A stretch of DNA of 48,560 bases from JAJDFU01 sp964595955 (lineage in GTDB: Bacteria > Bacteroidota > Bacteroidia > Chitinophagales > Saprospiraceae): positions 1 through 48,560 of the forward strand of contig CAZQSF010000021.1 in assembly GCA_964595955.1 (NCBI GenBank), written 5' to 3'. The notes beneath the pieces were generated by a model that worked only from the letters and a program-made list of their open reading frames with translations, ran no database searches and was not told the origin of the DNA. The translations under genes were made by a program, and so were the position numbers. This document shows, piece after piece, positions 7,235 through 16,313 of this stretch. Numbering within the stretch: position 1 is the first letter of the stretch; the number at the start of each line of letters is the position of its first letter.

Positions 7235-8098
7235 ATGAGTACGGCTGCTGCCAATAAATCCGCCAACCGAAAAAAAGCCCGCCTGGCCGGTGCGCTTTGG
7301 CTGGTTTTGCTTTTGCTCGTTCTCATCTTGCCTATGCTCACCTACCAGACGCCGCCCCCCGGGCAGGAAGGGATCTTGGTAAACCTGGGGCTCCCGGATC
7401 AGGGCCAGGGCGACCAGAATGCGCCCCCGGCTGAAGTCTCCGACCCGCTGGAAGAGCAAACAGAGCCCCTGGAAGAACCCGTGCCGGAAGAGGAGCAGGA
7501 GACGATCAAAGAAGACCCTCAAGCCGAACCGGAACCCGAATCACAGGAAGAGGTAATCACCAGCGAAGACCCCGAGCAGGTGCGCCTGGAGCAGGAAAAA
7601 CAACGCCGCGAGCAGGCCGAGCGAGAAGCAGAGCGCAAGCGGGAAGAAGCCCGCAAAAAAGCCGAGGCGGAAGCCCGGAAGAAGCAGGAGGCTGAAAAAA
7701 TGAAAGAAAATATCGGCGACCTATTCGGCGGAGGAGACGGCAAAGGCAAGACCGACAAGCCCGGCAACCAGGGCGATCCAGAAGGTGATCCCAACGCCAA
7801 AAAATTGGAGGGCATCACGACCGGTTCCGGGGTTGTGGGCGGCGGCCTCGGCGATCGCGGGGTAGGCTACGCCCCCAAGATCACGGATGATTCCCAGAAA
7901 AAAGGTACGGTAGTCGTCCGGGTGTGTGTGGATAAGACCGGCCAGGTCACTTCCGCCGAGTTCACCCAGAAGGGGTCTTCCGTATCCGACAACCACCTGG
8001 TGCAACTGGCCGAGCGCAACGCCCGCCAATGGCGCTTTGACAAGAGCAACATCGACAAGCAGTGCGGAACCATTACCTACCGGTTTACCCTGCAATAG
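7235..8098 (+). CDS. tonB: Energy transducer TonB
   Basis: A 287-residue TonB-family protein that would transmit energy from the ExbB/ExbD complex to outer-membrane receptors. The single N-terminal membrane helix is at about residues 19-36 (GALWLVLLLLVLILPML). A long acidic, Pro/Glu-rich stretch follows (about 55-110), then a charged Glu/Arg/Lys helix (about 115-160) and a Gly-rich region. The C-terminal TonB domain is at about 205-287 (VVVRVCVDKTGQVTSAEF and ARQWRFDKS). The domain has two Cys residues (in VCVDK and KQCGTI) that could form a disulfide. The gene completes the exbB-exbD-exbD-tonB operon, and folC starts 90 bp later. Confidence 0.92.
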   Translation: MSTAAANKSANRKKARLAGALWLVLLLLVLILPMLTYQTPPPGQEGILVNLGLPDQGQGDQNAPPAEVSDPLEEQTEPLEEPVPEEEQETIKEDPQAEPEPESQEEVITSEDPEQVRLEQEKQRREQAEREAERKREEARKKAEAEARKKQEAEKMKENIGDLFGGGDGKGKTDKPGNQGDPEGDPNAKKLEGITTGSGVVGGGLGDRGVGYAPKITDDSQKKGTVVVRVCVDKTGQVTSAEFTQKGSSVSDNHLVQLAERNARQWRFDKSNIDKQCGTITYRFTLQ

Positions 8099-8188
8099 AA
8101 AAAGACGGGCTGCGGGCCCTCAGCTGAGCCCCTCGCCAACGGTCGCCGGGGTGTTGCTGAATTCTCTTTTGGCACCTATCTTCCCTCC

Positions 8189-9472
8189 ATGAATTACGCG
8201 GAAACCCTGGCCTACCTCTACGAGCAGCTGCCCATGTTTCAGCGCATCGGACCGGCGGCCTTCAAGAAGGACCTGAGCAACACCTGGGCTCTGATGGACG
8301 AGTTGGGGCATCCCGAGCGGCAATTTCGAAGTGTTCATGTCGGCGGTACCAACGGCAAGGGCTCCGTAAGCCACATGCTGGCGGCCATCCTGCAGGCGGC
8401 CGGATGGAAAGTAGGCCTCTACACTTCGCCTCACTACAAGGACTTTCGCGAGCGTATCAAGATCAACGGCCAGCTGGCCGAGCGCAAATACGTGGTGGAA
8501 TTCGTGCGGCAGCATCGCCCGTTCATTGAAGCGCTCAAACCCAGCTTCTTCGAAATTACGGTGGCTATGGCCTTCGACTACTTCGCCCGGCAAAACGTGG
8601 ATGTGGCTGTCGTGGAAGTGGGCATGGGCGGCCGGCTGGACTCCACCAACGTGCTCACTCCCCTGCTGAGCGTAATCACCAACATCAGCTATGATCACAT
8701 GCAATTCCTGGGCGACACCCTGGAGCTTATCGCCGGAGAAAAGGCCGGCATCATCAAGCCGGGCGTGCCGGTGGTCATCGGCGAAACCCAGTCCGAAACG
8801 CGACCTGTCTTCGAAGCCCAAGCCCGGACCTGCCGCTCGCCCATCCTCTTTGCCGACCAGATGTACGAAGCCCGGCCCGGCAAGCCGCTGCTGCTACACC
8901 GGGAATACCAGATCCACCGGATGGGGAAAACGCATTTGCCCAACCTGCTCGTAAACGCCCTGGGCGCCTACCAGCAGTTCAACCTGCAAACCGCCCTGCA
9001 AGCCGTAGAAACCTTGCCGAACGAATTTCAGCTGGACGAAAGTGCCGTCCGGCAGGGCCTGTACGAGTTGCGCAAACTCACCCGGTTTCTGGGCCGTTGG
9101 CAGATCCTGGGCCGACGCCCCACCATCCTGGCCGACAGTGCCCACAACATCGGAGGCGTCGCCCTGGCCGCAAAGCAGCTCCTCGAGATCCCCCATCACC
9201 ACCTCCACATCGTGTGGGGCTCGGTGGCCGACAAGGACCCCCTTCCCCTGCTCGGGCTGTTGCCCCGGCAGGCCAGCTACTATTTTGTGCGCCCAGACGT
9301 TCCCCGGGGGCTGGATGCCGAAGAACTCCGGGAAAAGGCTCGCAGCCTGGGACTTTCCGGAAAATCGTACCGTTCGGTAGCCAACGGCTTGCGAGCCGCC
9401 AAACGAAAAGCCGGGCCCGAAGACCTCATCTTTATAGGCGGCAGTATTTTCGTGGTAGCTGAGGTCGTGTGA
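8189..9472 (+). CDS. folC: Folylpolyglutamate synthase / dihydrofolate synthase
   Basis: A 427-residue Mur-ligase-fold enzyme that would add glutamate to folates or to dihydropteroate. The P-loop is VGGTNGKGSVSHML. Other family blocks are YTSPHYKDFRERI, VVEVGMGGRLDSTN, TNISYDHMQFLG, GEKAGIIKPGVP and ADSAHNIGG. The length is normal and the ATG at 8189 gives the usual opening MNYAETLAYLYEQLPMFQRIG. It lies 90 bp after tonB on the same strand and may share its transcript. No terminator is obvious between them. Confidence 0.95.
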   Translation: MNYAETLAYLYEQLPMFQRIGPAAFKKDLSNTWALMDELGHPERQFRSVHVGGTNGKGSVSHMLAAILQAAGWKVGLYTSPHYKDFRERIKINGQLAERKYVVEFVRQHRPFIEALKPSFFEITVAMAFDYFARQNVDVAVVEVGMGGRLDSTNVLTPLLSVITNISYDHMQFLGDTLELIAGEKAGIIKPGVPVVIGETQSETRPVFEAQARTCRSPILFADQMYEARPGKPLLLHREYQIHRMGKTHLPNLLVNALGAYQQFNLQTALQAVETLPNEFQLDESAVRQGLYELRKLTRFLGRWQILGRRPTILADSAHNIGGVALAAKQLLEIPHHHLHIVWGSVADKDPLPLLGLLPRQASYYFVRPDVPRGLDAEELREKARSLGLSGKSYRSVANGLRAAKRKAGPEDLIFIGGSIFVVAEVV

Positions 9473-9604
9473 TGTCGCTTCCGGCAATGCTGTTTTGCCA
9501 CAGGGAAGCTTTCCCATGGCCTTCCTGACTGTTGGGTATCAATTAAAAAGCATATCTTTTTACGCAACACCGGTGATTTCCGATCAACCCAATCAAATGA
9601 GATC

Positions 9605-10411
9605 ATGAATACTTGTCATAAGCGCCTGGCCTTCCCGGGAAGCGGATACCCGCTATACATTCTTACGGCCTTCTTTCTGCTCCATATCCTTTCAGCTCAA
9701 GGGCAGTATTGGATCGTCGGGGACACAGCCGGCCTGCAGGAATTCTCGATCGAAAAAACCTTCCCACCCGAAGCTGCCGTTACTTTCGACCTGGATTGCG
9801 ACGGACAACACGATCTTGTCATTCGTTCTACCGATGGCAATACGATCTCCTCGCCCTGGGACCGACTTAACCTTTCATTGGCCCCGAATGTAGAGGTTTT
9901 GAATTCCGGTGAGGGCAAGGTCACCACCTTCGAACCCGGCGACACCCTTTTATATCTCAATTCGCTTTGGACTCCCAATCTGAGCTTTATATACGGAACC
10001 GGCAAACTCGGTCCATATGGCACCTACGAGATAAATGAAAAGTATATTGCCTTTCGAAAAAACGCCCCCGATACGAGCTATTGCTTCATCAAGTTTTCCA
10101 GCCTGGCCCTAGAATTCACCATTCATGAGATCCTTTCCCCATGCCAGAACAACCCCTTTGACATCCTTACATCGGTTTCTCCGATTACTTCCTGGCCCCT
10201 GAGCGTTTTTCCGAATCCCTTCTCCGCTCGCTTTACCATCCAAACGGATAATACCATAGAAGCTCTTGTTCTATACGATGCGATGGGAAGGCCGGTGCAC
10301 CAATTGAATGGCCGGACCTTCGATCTACCTCAACTTCCATCCGGATGGTACTACCTGAAAATTTGGGATGACCAAAACCGCATCCAGGTGGTTCCGCTCC
10401 TAAAGCAATGA
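9605..10411 (+). CDS. Secreted protein with T9SS C-terminal sorting domain
   Basis: A 268-residue exported protein. A signal-like hydrophobic stretch lies near residues 18-33 (YILTAFFLLHILSAQGQ). The middle (about 35-190) is a beta-rich domain I do not recognise. The last 75 residues are a typical type A T9SS sorting domain: VFPNPFSARFTIQ, LYDAMGRPVHQL, LPSGWYYLKIWD. Such proteins cross the outer membrane through the type IX system and stay on the surface or are released. It ends 8 bp from the convergent membrane-protein gene. Confidence 0.75.
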   Translation: MNTCHKRLAFPGSGYPLYILTAFFLLHILSAQGQYWIVGDTAGLQEFSIEKTFPPEAAVTFDLDCDGQHDLVIRSTDGNTISSPWDRLNLSLAPNVEVLNSGEGKVTTFEPGDTLLYLNSLWTPNLSFIYGTGKLGPYGTYEINEKYIAFRKNAPDTSYCFIKFSSLALEFTIHEILSPCQNNPFDILTSVSPITSWPLSVFPNPFSARFTIQTDNTIEALVLYDAMGRPVHQLNGRTFDLPQLPSGWYYLKIWDDQNRIQVVPLLKQ

Positions 10412-10419
10412 ACAAACGC

Positions 10420-12684
10420 TTAGCGGGAAGCCTGAAGTTCCAACTTGAAGTTGTTGACCAAAACCTGATCGGATCGATGAGGCAGGCGGTGGTAAACCGT
10501 ATCGCCCTGCCGGTGGATCAGCAGTTCGTCGAGCCAGATGGTGTAGGCGTATTCGGCCTCCACCCGCAGCTGCATGCAGGCCGAATCCAGAGTCGTTTGA
10601 ATCTCCGCACGGATCCACTTGCCCTGTACGTTCCTCGCATTGATCGCATTGGTGTGGTCTCGTCGGATCTCTCTTCCGTCCGCCGCTAGCTGAATGAGGT
10701 CCAGGCCGATGCTTCCGGTGGAATGTTCGTAGCCGTACACCCACACGGATACGGCGAGGGGCTGCGATCGGAAGGGGGCGGAAACGGGTCCCTCCCACAG
10801 TACCGACCGGCCGGGCCGAAGCGCGTAAGCTCCCTCGCCAAAAAAAGTGGCCGGAGCCCCGGCCTCCTCCTCATCGAAGTGCAGGTTGACCAGAGCCGAC
10901 TTGGAGGACGATAACACCTCGCGGTCGGAAGCGCGGTGATATTGCCGCCGCAGGGAATCCCGGTAGTCGCGAAAGTAAGGCGTATCCGTAGGGAAGGACG
11001 CCAGCAGGAAGCGATCGTCGGTATACACCGTATCCGAGAGGTGCAGGAGGAGTTGCTCATGGGCCGACAAGGGAGCATCTTTACCCACGATGATCAGCAG
11101 CGGATCGGGTTTGGGAAGAACGTCCAGGATCGTGCGTTCGACGACGGGGTCGCTGATCATCTCCACGGCGGCCAGGGTATGGTCCACGGGTATGCGCGAG
11201 AGCCGGGCGTTCAGCATGGGAAGGCCCGTGACCGTAGACACCATATAACCGTGGTACTGAGTGGGCCACCAGGATTCGAAATGGAACTTGGCCCATCCCT
11301 GATCCAGCGGAAGTTGGAGCATAGCCTGATAAGCCTCCGGTCGGACGGCCTCCAAAACCCCGCTGTACTCGGCATCCATTTCTTTAAAGGAACTGCTGTA
11401 CACATTGCCCACTTTGGCCCGGGAAAAGGAAAACGCATCCCAAGCCCACAGCAGAACGATCGCGAGGAGCCCCGCCCAGGCCATCCCTTTGAACCGGCCG
11501 GTACGTGCCCGGTCGAAGACCTGCCACAACCCCGCTACGGCCAGGGTGCTGAAACAGAAATAGACCACCCAGGCAAAGCGACCGGGCGCCCGAAACTGCA
11601 TCAGGAACGAAAGGGTATCGGCAAAGGGCATAAGAAGGTCGTAGACCGGCAGGCGAAAGGCAAAAAGCAAAATGATAAGGGCAGCCCATCCGGTGTACCG
11701 GGCGCTATCGGAAAGGCCGGTCTCGGGGATAACCCTTTCCCTGCCCCAGCGGACGAGCCAGCGGAACACCAGCAAAAGAACGATCAGAGCGGGAACCAGC
11801 CCGAGATAGGCCCTGCCTTCCACATCCGGCAAAGAGACGCCCAGCCAATCGGCCAGGGGTCCGTGTTCCGGCACGAACAAGCCGGCCAGGGTCGTCCGGT
11901 TGAAAAAGAAACCGAAGGGGATCTCCAGCCGGCCGGCAAAGGGGTCAAGCCATTTGAGCAGCACGTACACGATGAGTAAAGGCAAGGCTGCCGCACCAAA
12001 AAAAGGCCCGGATCGACTCCATCCGGCGGTGGCCAACACCACCAGCCCAAATGCTGCCGGGAAGCTCTGCCCGATTGCCAGCAGATAGGGGTTGTTAAAG
12101 CCGACCCACAGGCTTACCGGCAGGATCAGCAGAAAATACAGGCCCCAAGGCCGGGAAGACTTTTCCCAGGCCAGCAGGGTCCACCAAATCATCATGGGAA
12201 CGAAAAACACATAGCCCAAGCCGTAGTGGCCGCTGCAGATCCGGGCCAATTGCGGCGACAGGAAAGGCAGGACCACGGCAAAGGGTAGCGCGAACCAGGG
12301 ATTGACCCGAAAGCGAAGCAGGATCAGCCACAACCAGAGGCTGGCAAGGGGCAGAAGGTACAACAACAGCCCGTTGCTGATGCCGATCACCCGATCGGCC
12401 ACAGGCACCCCCTGTTTGTGGAGCCAGCTCAACGCCAGCGAGACGCCGGCCTGGGCGTCGGTCATGAAAATGAGTTCGCCCCGCGGGTAGTTCATCGACC
12501 GAAGCCGGACCCCGTCACCGTGACGGGTGTGGTAGTTCATGTTGTGGTGGATGATCAGCCCGTCTCCCCCGAAGGTGAAAAGAGAATCGTTGGGCTGATA
12601 AAAGGCCTTTTGAAAGACCAGGGCATCCATTCCGAAGGCGAGCAAAAGCAGGACCAAAGCCGGAATCCAGGATGACTTCGCCAT
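10420..12684 (-). CDS. Polytopic membrane protein, GT-C/YfhO-like, with C-terminal beta domain
   Basis: A 754-residue protein with about ten hydrophobic helices from the N-terminus to about residue 440 (for example ALVLLLLAFGMDALVF, LVPALIVLLLVFRWLV). A soluble C-terminal region of roughly 300 residues follows. It contains an SVWVYGYEHSTGSIGLDLIQ block that looks like a jelly-roll or carbohydrate-binding sandwich. The first loop holds NYPRGELIFMTDAQAG, a pattern I associate with Bacteroidota GT-C-like membrane proteins; no catalytic residue can be named. I start at the ATG at 12684 (MAKSSWIPAL), next to a promoter-like box, not at 12789. Its neighbour, another membrane protein, is divergent. 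It may take part in surface-polysaccharide assembly, which is inference. Confidence 0.7.
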   Translation of the reverse strand: MAKSSWIPALVLLLLAFGMDALVFQKAFYQPNDSLFTFGGDGLIIHHNMNYHTRHGDGVRLRSMNYPRGELIFMTDAQAGVSLALSWLHKQGVPVADRVIGISNGLLLYLLPLASLWLWLILLRFRVNPWFALPFAVVLPFLSPQLARICSGHYGLGYVFFVPMMIWWTLLAWEKSSRPWGLYFLLILPVSLWVGFNNPYLLAIGQSFPAAFGLVVLATAGWSRSGPFFGAAALPLLIVYVLLKWLDPFAGRLEIPFGFFFNRTTLAGLFVPEHGPLADWLGVSLPDVEGRAYLGLVPALIVLLLVFRWLVRWGRERVIPETGLSDSARYTGWAALIILLFAFRLPVYDLLMPFADTLSFLMQFRAPGRFAWVVYFCFSTLAVAGLWQVFDRARTGRFKGMAWAGLLAIVLLWAWDAFSFSRAKVGNVYSSSFKEMDAEYSGVLEAVRPEAYQAMLQLPLDQGWAKFHFESWWPTQYHGYMVSTVTGLPMLNARLSRIPVDHTLAAVEMISDPVVERTILDVLPKPDPLLIIVGKDAPLSAHEQLLLHLSDTVYTDDRFLLASFPTDTPYFRDYRDSLRRQYHRASDREVLSSSKSALVNLHFDEEEAGAPATFFGEGAYALRPGRSVLWEGPVSAPFRSQPLAVSVWVYGYEHSTGSIGLDLIQLAADGREIRRDHTNAINARNVQGKWIRAEIQTTLDSACMQLRVEAEYAYTIWLDELLIHRQGDTVYHRLPHRSDQVLVNNFKLELQASR

Positions 12685-12709
12685 AAGGCACGGGATCGAT
12701 TTTGAGGCT

Positions 12710-12717
12710 CGAAGGTA
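12710..12717 (-). promoter_or_regulatory. Candidate -7 box for the leftward membrane-protein gene
   Basis: The minus-strand sequence TACCTTCG differs from TAnnTTTG at one base and lies about 26 bp before the start at 12684. No clear -33 TTG at 19 nt was found. Confidence 0.3.
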
Positions 12718-12908
12718 CGGAAGAACGAATATACTGACCGAAACGGTTTGGCATAATAGCAAACCGTTTCGCCTCATGGATATCGCCAATGCGGCAAAAA
12801 AGGGCCCACCTGGAGGACCGGCACCGGGTTTAACACTCGGTTCACTTTCGTTTTACACGACCTCCATCCCCGGGGAACCGGCCTTCGGGCTTTCCGGCAT
12901 TTTCGCAT

Positions 12909-12916
12909 TAGCTTTG
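12909..12916 (+). promoter_or_regulatory. Candidate -7 box for the rightward membrane-protein gene
   Basis: TAGCTTTG matches TAnnTTTG exactly and sits 36 bp before the ATG at 12952, giving a leader of about 29 nt. A -33 TTG at the ideal spacing is not evident. Confidence 0.45.
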
Positions 12917-12951
12917 GGTCATTCCAAAACGCATAAGCCCATAGCCTAGGC

Positions 12952-14772
12952 ATGGCCAAACCTTTCTCCCTCTTTGCGTTCCTGTTTATCGGCGGCGTAT
13001 TCCTGATCGCCTCCTTGCTCTATTACCCCAAGTGGAAAATGGAAAAAACAGAAGCGACCTTGAGCTGGGATGTATCGGGCTACTACCTCTATCTGCCGGC
13101 CACTTTCATTTACCAGGACCTGAAAGAGCTCGACTTTCTCGACACCCTCCTGCAGACCTACCAACCCACACCCAACCGGCAGCAGGCTTACCGGCATGCA
13201 AGCGGCCGCTATGTGATCAAGTACAGCCTGGGGCAGGCGGTCCACTGGCTACCTTTTTTTGCCCTGGCGCACGGTTTTGCCTCGTTTTCGGAGCGTTATC
13301 CGGCCGACGGGTTTTCCCGACCCTACCAGTTGGCGATCAGCCTGGGCAGCCTGCTCATCGCTTTGCTGGGGCTTTGGCTGTTGCGCAAGGTCTTACTCGC
13401 TTTTTTCTCCGACGGCCTGGTGGCCGGCACGCTGCTGCTGATCGCACTGGGTTCCAACTATCTGGACTATGCGGCCATCAACGGGGCCATGACCCACAAT
13501 ACCCTCTTCACCCTGAACGCCTTGTTGTTGTGGCTGACCTTCTGTTATTATCAGGCCCCTTCCCGGAGCAAAGCCCTGGGTATCGGCCTGGTCATCGGTC
13601 TGGCAGCACTTACCCGCCCCACTGACCTGGTAAGTGCCGTGATTCCCCTCCTGTGGGGCCTTCAGATGCCGCTTTGGCCGGGCATCCGGCAGCGCCTCGC
13701 TTTTTTTCGCGCCCACCTCTCCCATCTTGCCCTGGCAGGGTTGGCAGCCGTATTGATCGGCAGCCTGCAATTGATCTACTGGAAATACGTGGCCGGCGAA
13801 TGGCTCGTTTACAGCTATCGCGACCAAGGGTTTAGCTGGCTGAAGCCACACCTGTTCGACGGCCTGTTCAGCTACAAGACCGGCTGGCTGCTGTATTCCC
13901 CGCTCTTCCTGTTTGCCCTCATCGGATTCATCCCTCTGTACCGCAAGGTGCAGCCGGTGTTTTGGGCACTGCTGGTCTACTTCCTTTTGTTCACCTACCC
14001 GGTGGTGGCCTGGGATGAATGGTGGTATGGAGGCGGCCTCGGCAACCGCGCAATGGTACAGAGCTATGCCGCCCTGGCCTTTCCCCTGGCCGCGTTCATC
14101 CAGTGGGTGCAAAAGCCGCGCCTGCTCGCCTATCTGACCAATCTGGCGTTCGGACTCTGCATCGTTTTCAACCTCTGGCTGACCCACCAGGCGCATCGTG
14201 GCGGCCTGTACCTGCCCGGCCAAATGAACCGGGCCTACTTCTGGGAAGTGATCGGCACTTTTCGGGCCGACCCACAGGACCTCAAGCTGCTGGATACCAA
14301 CGAGCGGCCGCCGCGAAACCGGCGCGAAGTAGAAGTCATCTTCGAGGAAACCTTCGAATCCCTGCCGGATTCGGCCTTTTTTCCCTGCCGGATGGCTCCC
14401 ATTGAAGGGCACCGCTCCCTATGTATTCATACGGGCCATCCGCAGAGCCAAAAGATCGCGCTGCCGCTGAGCCCTCAACCGGATGGCTGGGTTCGGATAC
14501 AGGCCCTCTTCCAGAGCAAAGAGCGGGAGTGGAGCGTATGGCGCATGCATCAGATGAAAGCTGAGTTCTGGCGGGGGGATACGCGAATCAAGGACCGTGG
14601 GCTTCGGATATTTCGCCTTCTTCACGACTACGACTGGAAGGAAGTTTACATGGATATTTCACAACCCGACGAGTCCTTCGATTCCCTGAAGATCTATTTT
14701 ACCAATGGCGATGGAACATCCGAAAAGGTATTGTTGATCGATAAGCTCGTGGTGGAGTCATTCCGGGAGTGA
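12952..14772 (+). CDS. Polytopic membrane protein, GT-C (PMT/ArnT)-like
   Basis: A 606-residue protein with a first membrane helix at residues 5-23, a periplasmic loop containing WDVSGYYLYLPATFIYQDL, and about ten more helices to about residue 425. The loop with paired acidic and aromatic residues after the first helix is the usual layout of lipid-linked-sugar GT-C transferases, which suggests but does not prove that activity. The last 150 or so residues form a soluble domain with FEETFESLPDSAFF and VYMDISQPDESFDSLKIYF, resembling a beta sandwich. It is divergent from the other large membrane protein, which also ends in a beta domain. I know of no assigned function. Confidence 0.7.
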   Translation: MAKPFSLFAFLFIGGVFLIASLLYYPKWKMEKTEATLSWDVSGYYLYLPATFIYQDLKELDFLDTLLQTYQPTPNRQQAYRHASGRYVIKYSLGQAVHWLPFFALAHGFASFSERYPADGFSRPYQLAISLGSLLIALLGLWLLRKVLLAFFSDGLVAGTLLLIALGSNYLDYAAINGAMTHNTLFTLNALLLWLTFCYYQAPSRSKALGIGLVIGLAALTRPTDLVSAVIPLLWGLQMPLWPGIRQRLAFFRAHLSHLALAGLAAVLIGSLQLIYWKYVAGEWLVYSYRDQGFSWLKPHLFDGLFSYKTGWLLYSPLFLFALIGFIPLYRKVQPVFWALLVYFLLFTYPVVAWDEWWYGGGLGNRAMVQSYAALAFPLAAFIQWVQKPRLLAYLTNLAFGLCIVFNLWLTHQAHRGGLYLPGQMNRAYFWEVIGTFRADPQDLKLLDTNERPPRNRREVEVIFEETFESLPDSAFFPCRMAPIEGHRSLCIHTGHPQSQKIALPLSPQPDGWVRIQALFQSKEREWSVWRMHQMKAEFWRGDTRIKDRGLRIFRLLHDYDWKEVYMDISQPDESFDSLKIYFTNGDGTSEKVLLIDKLVVESFRE

Positions 14773-14780
14773 CGGGCATG

Positions 14781-14806
14781 AAAAAAGGTACCCCTCCAGG
14801 AGTACC
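14781..14806. terminator. Possible terminator hairpin
   Basis: GGTAC and GTACC arms (14787-14806) form a stem with one internal mismatch. A run of six A precedes it, so on the minus strand the hairpin is followed by six T. No T-run follows on the plus strand, so its use for the rightward gene is uncertain. Confidence 0.3.
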
Positions 14807-14918
14807 CCATAAACTATAAACAAACAAAAAACATTAGCGATTATGAAACAGGGACCTAACAATGCTTCTGCAAAAGGGTTCAGACCGATTCACTAAATTT
14901 CGAGATCAAGGCTTAGGC

Positions 14919-15599
14919 ATGGATAAAACCTTGGGACGCATTTTACTGGGCATTGCAGCTGTGTTGGTGCTACTGGCGCTCACTCGCATGCTATGGGCTT
15001 TTCGGGTAGCCCTGGTGCTGGCCGTGCTGGTCATCGCCGGCTACCTGATCTACTCGGTTTACATGGGGCTGAGCGATGCCCAAAAGGCCAAAAAGCGCGC
15101 CGGAAGTTTGGCCGGCCAGATCGAGGGGCGCCTGGCCTACTGCCGGCAAGAATTAGAAGATAGCCAGCGGGAAATCGAGCGCATACAGAATCACATCGAG
15201 GAGATACAAAGCTATCAAAGCGCCGACACCGCTCTGGGCGAAAAGAACACCCAGGAACAGCGCCAGCTGTTGCGCGGCTTCCAGAGCGAGCTCAAATTGC
15301 GCCATGCCAAGGCCAGCTTCTACCGACGTTGCATCCAAAAGCTGCAGCACATGCTACACAATCAGGAAGTGGCCGAAAGCCTGGCCTCCAAAAAGGAAGA
15401 ACTCCGCCGGCTTCAAGAAGAGCGCTATGAAGATATTGCCGATCTGGAGGAACTCAAATCCACCATCGAAATGGACACGCTCCACCTCAAGACGATCGAT
15501 GAACTTTCGTCTCGCATGCTGGAAAGCAATACGCTGGACCACGCCCTGTCGCTGAAAAACGAACTCGAACAAATGACGCGCGACCTGGAAGACCTCTAG
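14919..15599 (+). CDS. Membrane-anchored coiled-coil protein
   Basis: A 226-residue protein with two adjacent hydrophobic helices (about residues 7-25 and 28-48). A long cytoplasmic region (about 55-226) rich in Glu, Lys, Gln and Leu in heptad-like spacing follows (EIERIQNHIEEIQ, KKEELRRLQEERYEDIADLEELK, LKNELEQMTRDLEDL). The layout resembles PspA/IM30 helpers or DUF-type scaffold proteins, but I recognise no family motif. The start is either the ATG at 14919 (MDKTLGRILLG) or the one at 14862. The first puts the membrane helix at the N-terminus, as expected, and is preferred. It stands alone between a membrane-protein gene and a convergent thioredoxin gene. Confidence 0.65.
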   Translation: MDKTLGRILLGIAAVLVLLALTRMLWAFRVALVLAVLVIAGYLIYSVYMGLSDAQKAKKRAGSLAGQIEGRLAYCRQELEDSQREIERIQNHIEEIQSYQSADTALGEKNTQEQRQLLRGFQSELKLRHAKASFYRRCIQKLQHMLHNQEVAESLASKKEELRRLQEERYEDIADLEELKSTIEMDTLHLKTIDELSSRMLESNTLDHALSLKNELEQMTRDLEDL

Positions 15600-15623
15600 C
15601 CTTCACATCCGCGGATCGCACGC

Positions 15624-16112
15624 CTACTTCTGGGCCATCCGCTTCAGCTCTTGCAGCATTTGATCGGCCGGCTTGTAGCCCGGGGAAATGGCTATGCGTT
15701 CCTGTTTTTCATTGAGGTATACGTAGGAAGGATAGCCCAGCTTGCCGTCCAGCAGCGAATACGCTAGTTCGTGCACGCCCCGGCGGCCCACATCCCGAAA
15801 CTTGAACACCTTACCCTGATACGTGATATCAGCCCGTTGCTCGGCATTGAGCTTGATGGGATAAAAGTTATCATTCAGAAAGGAGGCCACCTGCTGGTCC
15901 TTGAACGTGGTTTGATCCATGCGTTTGCACCAGCCGCACCAATCGGTGTACACATCTACGAAAAACTTGCGGGGCTCCTCCTTGTTGGCCTCCACGGCCT
16001 CTTCCCAACTGTACCACATGACGGCCTTGTCACCCGGACGGGTAGTGCCTTCAGGATTTGATGGCGAGAAAGGAAGGAGAAAAAGAAAGGTCAAGACAGA
16101 CAATGCGTTCAT
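15624..16112 (-). CDS. Secreted thioredoxin-family protein
   Basis: A 162-residue periplasmic thioredoxin-fold protein. The signal peptide is MNALSVLTFLFLLPFSPS. The redox motif is CGWC (Cys59, Cys62) in VYTDWCGWCKRMDQTTF, and the cis-proline segment is LGYPSYVYLN. The DUF255/SoxW-like type with WCGWCK is common in Bacteroidota and handles disulfides or cytochrome maturation; the substrate is unknown. I start at the ATG at 16112 because the upstream in-frame extension to 16253 covers a promoter-like region and has no signal peptide. It is convergent with the coiled-coil gene and divergent from the FKBP gene. Confidence 0.88.
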   Translation of the reverse strand: MNALSVLTFLFLLPFSPSNPEGTTRPGDKAVMWYSWEEAVEANKEEPRKFFVDVYTDWCGWCKRMDQTTFKDQQVASFLNDNFYPIKLNAEQRADITYQGKVFKFRDVGRRGVHELAYSLLDGKLGYPSYVYLNEKQERIAISPGYKPADQMLQELKRMAQK

Positions 16113-16226
16113 GCGTTTGGTTTTTCCCCGAAAAATAGGAGAATCCGTTCCAATGCAGAACCTCCCGCCAGGCCTTAAAGCTTTTTTAACGGGTAAGAGA
16201 CACCCCACGGACGCCCGGCTTTTTGG

Positions 16227-16234
16227 TACCTTTG
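16227..16234 (+). promoter_or_regulatory. Candidate -7 box for the FKBP gene
   Basis: TACCTTTG fits TAnnTTTG exactly. A transcript start about 7 nt downstream would leave a leader of about 70 nt to the start at 16314, or about 45 nt to the ATG at 16287. Confidence 0.45.
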
Positions 16235-16313
16235 CCCTTCGCCGGACGCGCATGCCGGCCTTTTTTGAGAATCACCACCCCCAACCATGCCCGACAACCG
16301 CAAACGACTGAAT

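Noticed and set aside
14843..14896. Short frame (17 codons) starting at ATGAAACAGGG before the coiled-coil gene
   Set aside because: Too short and without leader-peptide features such as repeated codons; more likely part of the 5' region.
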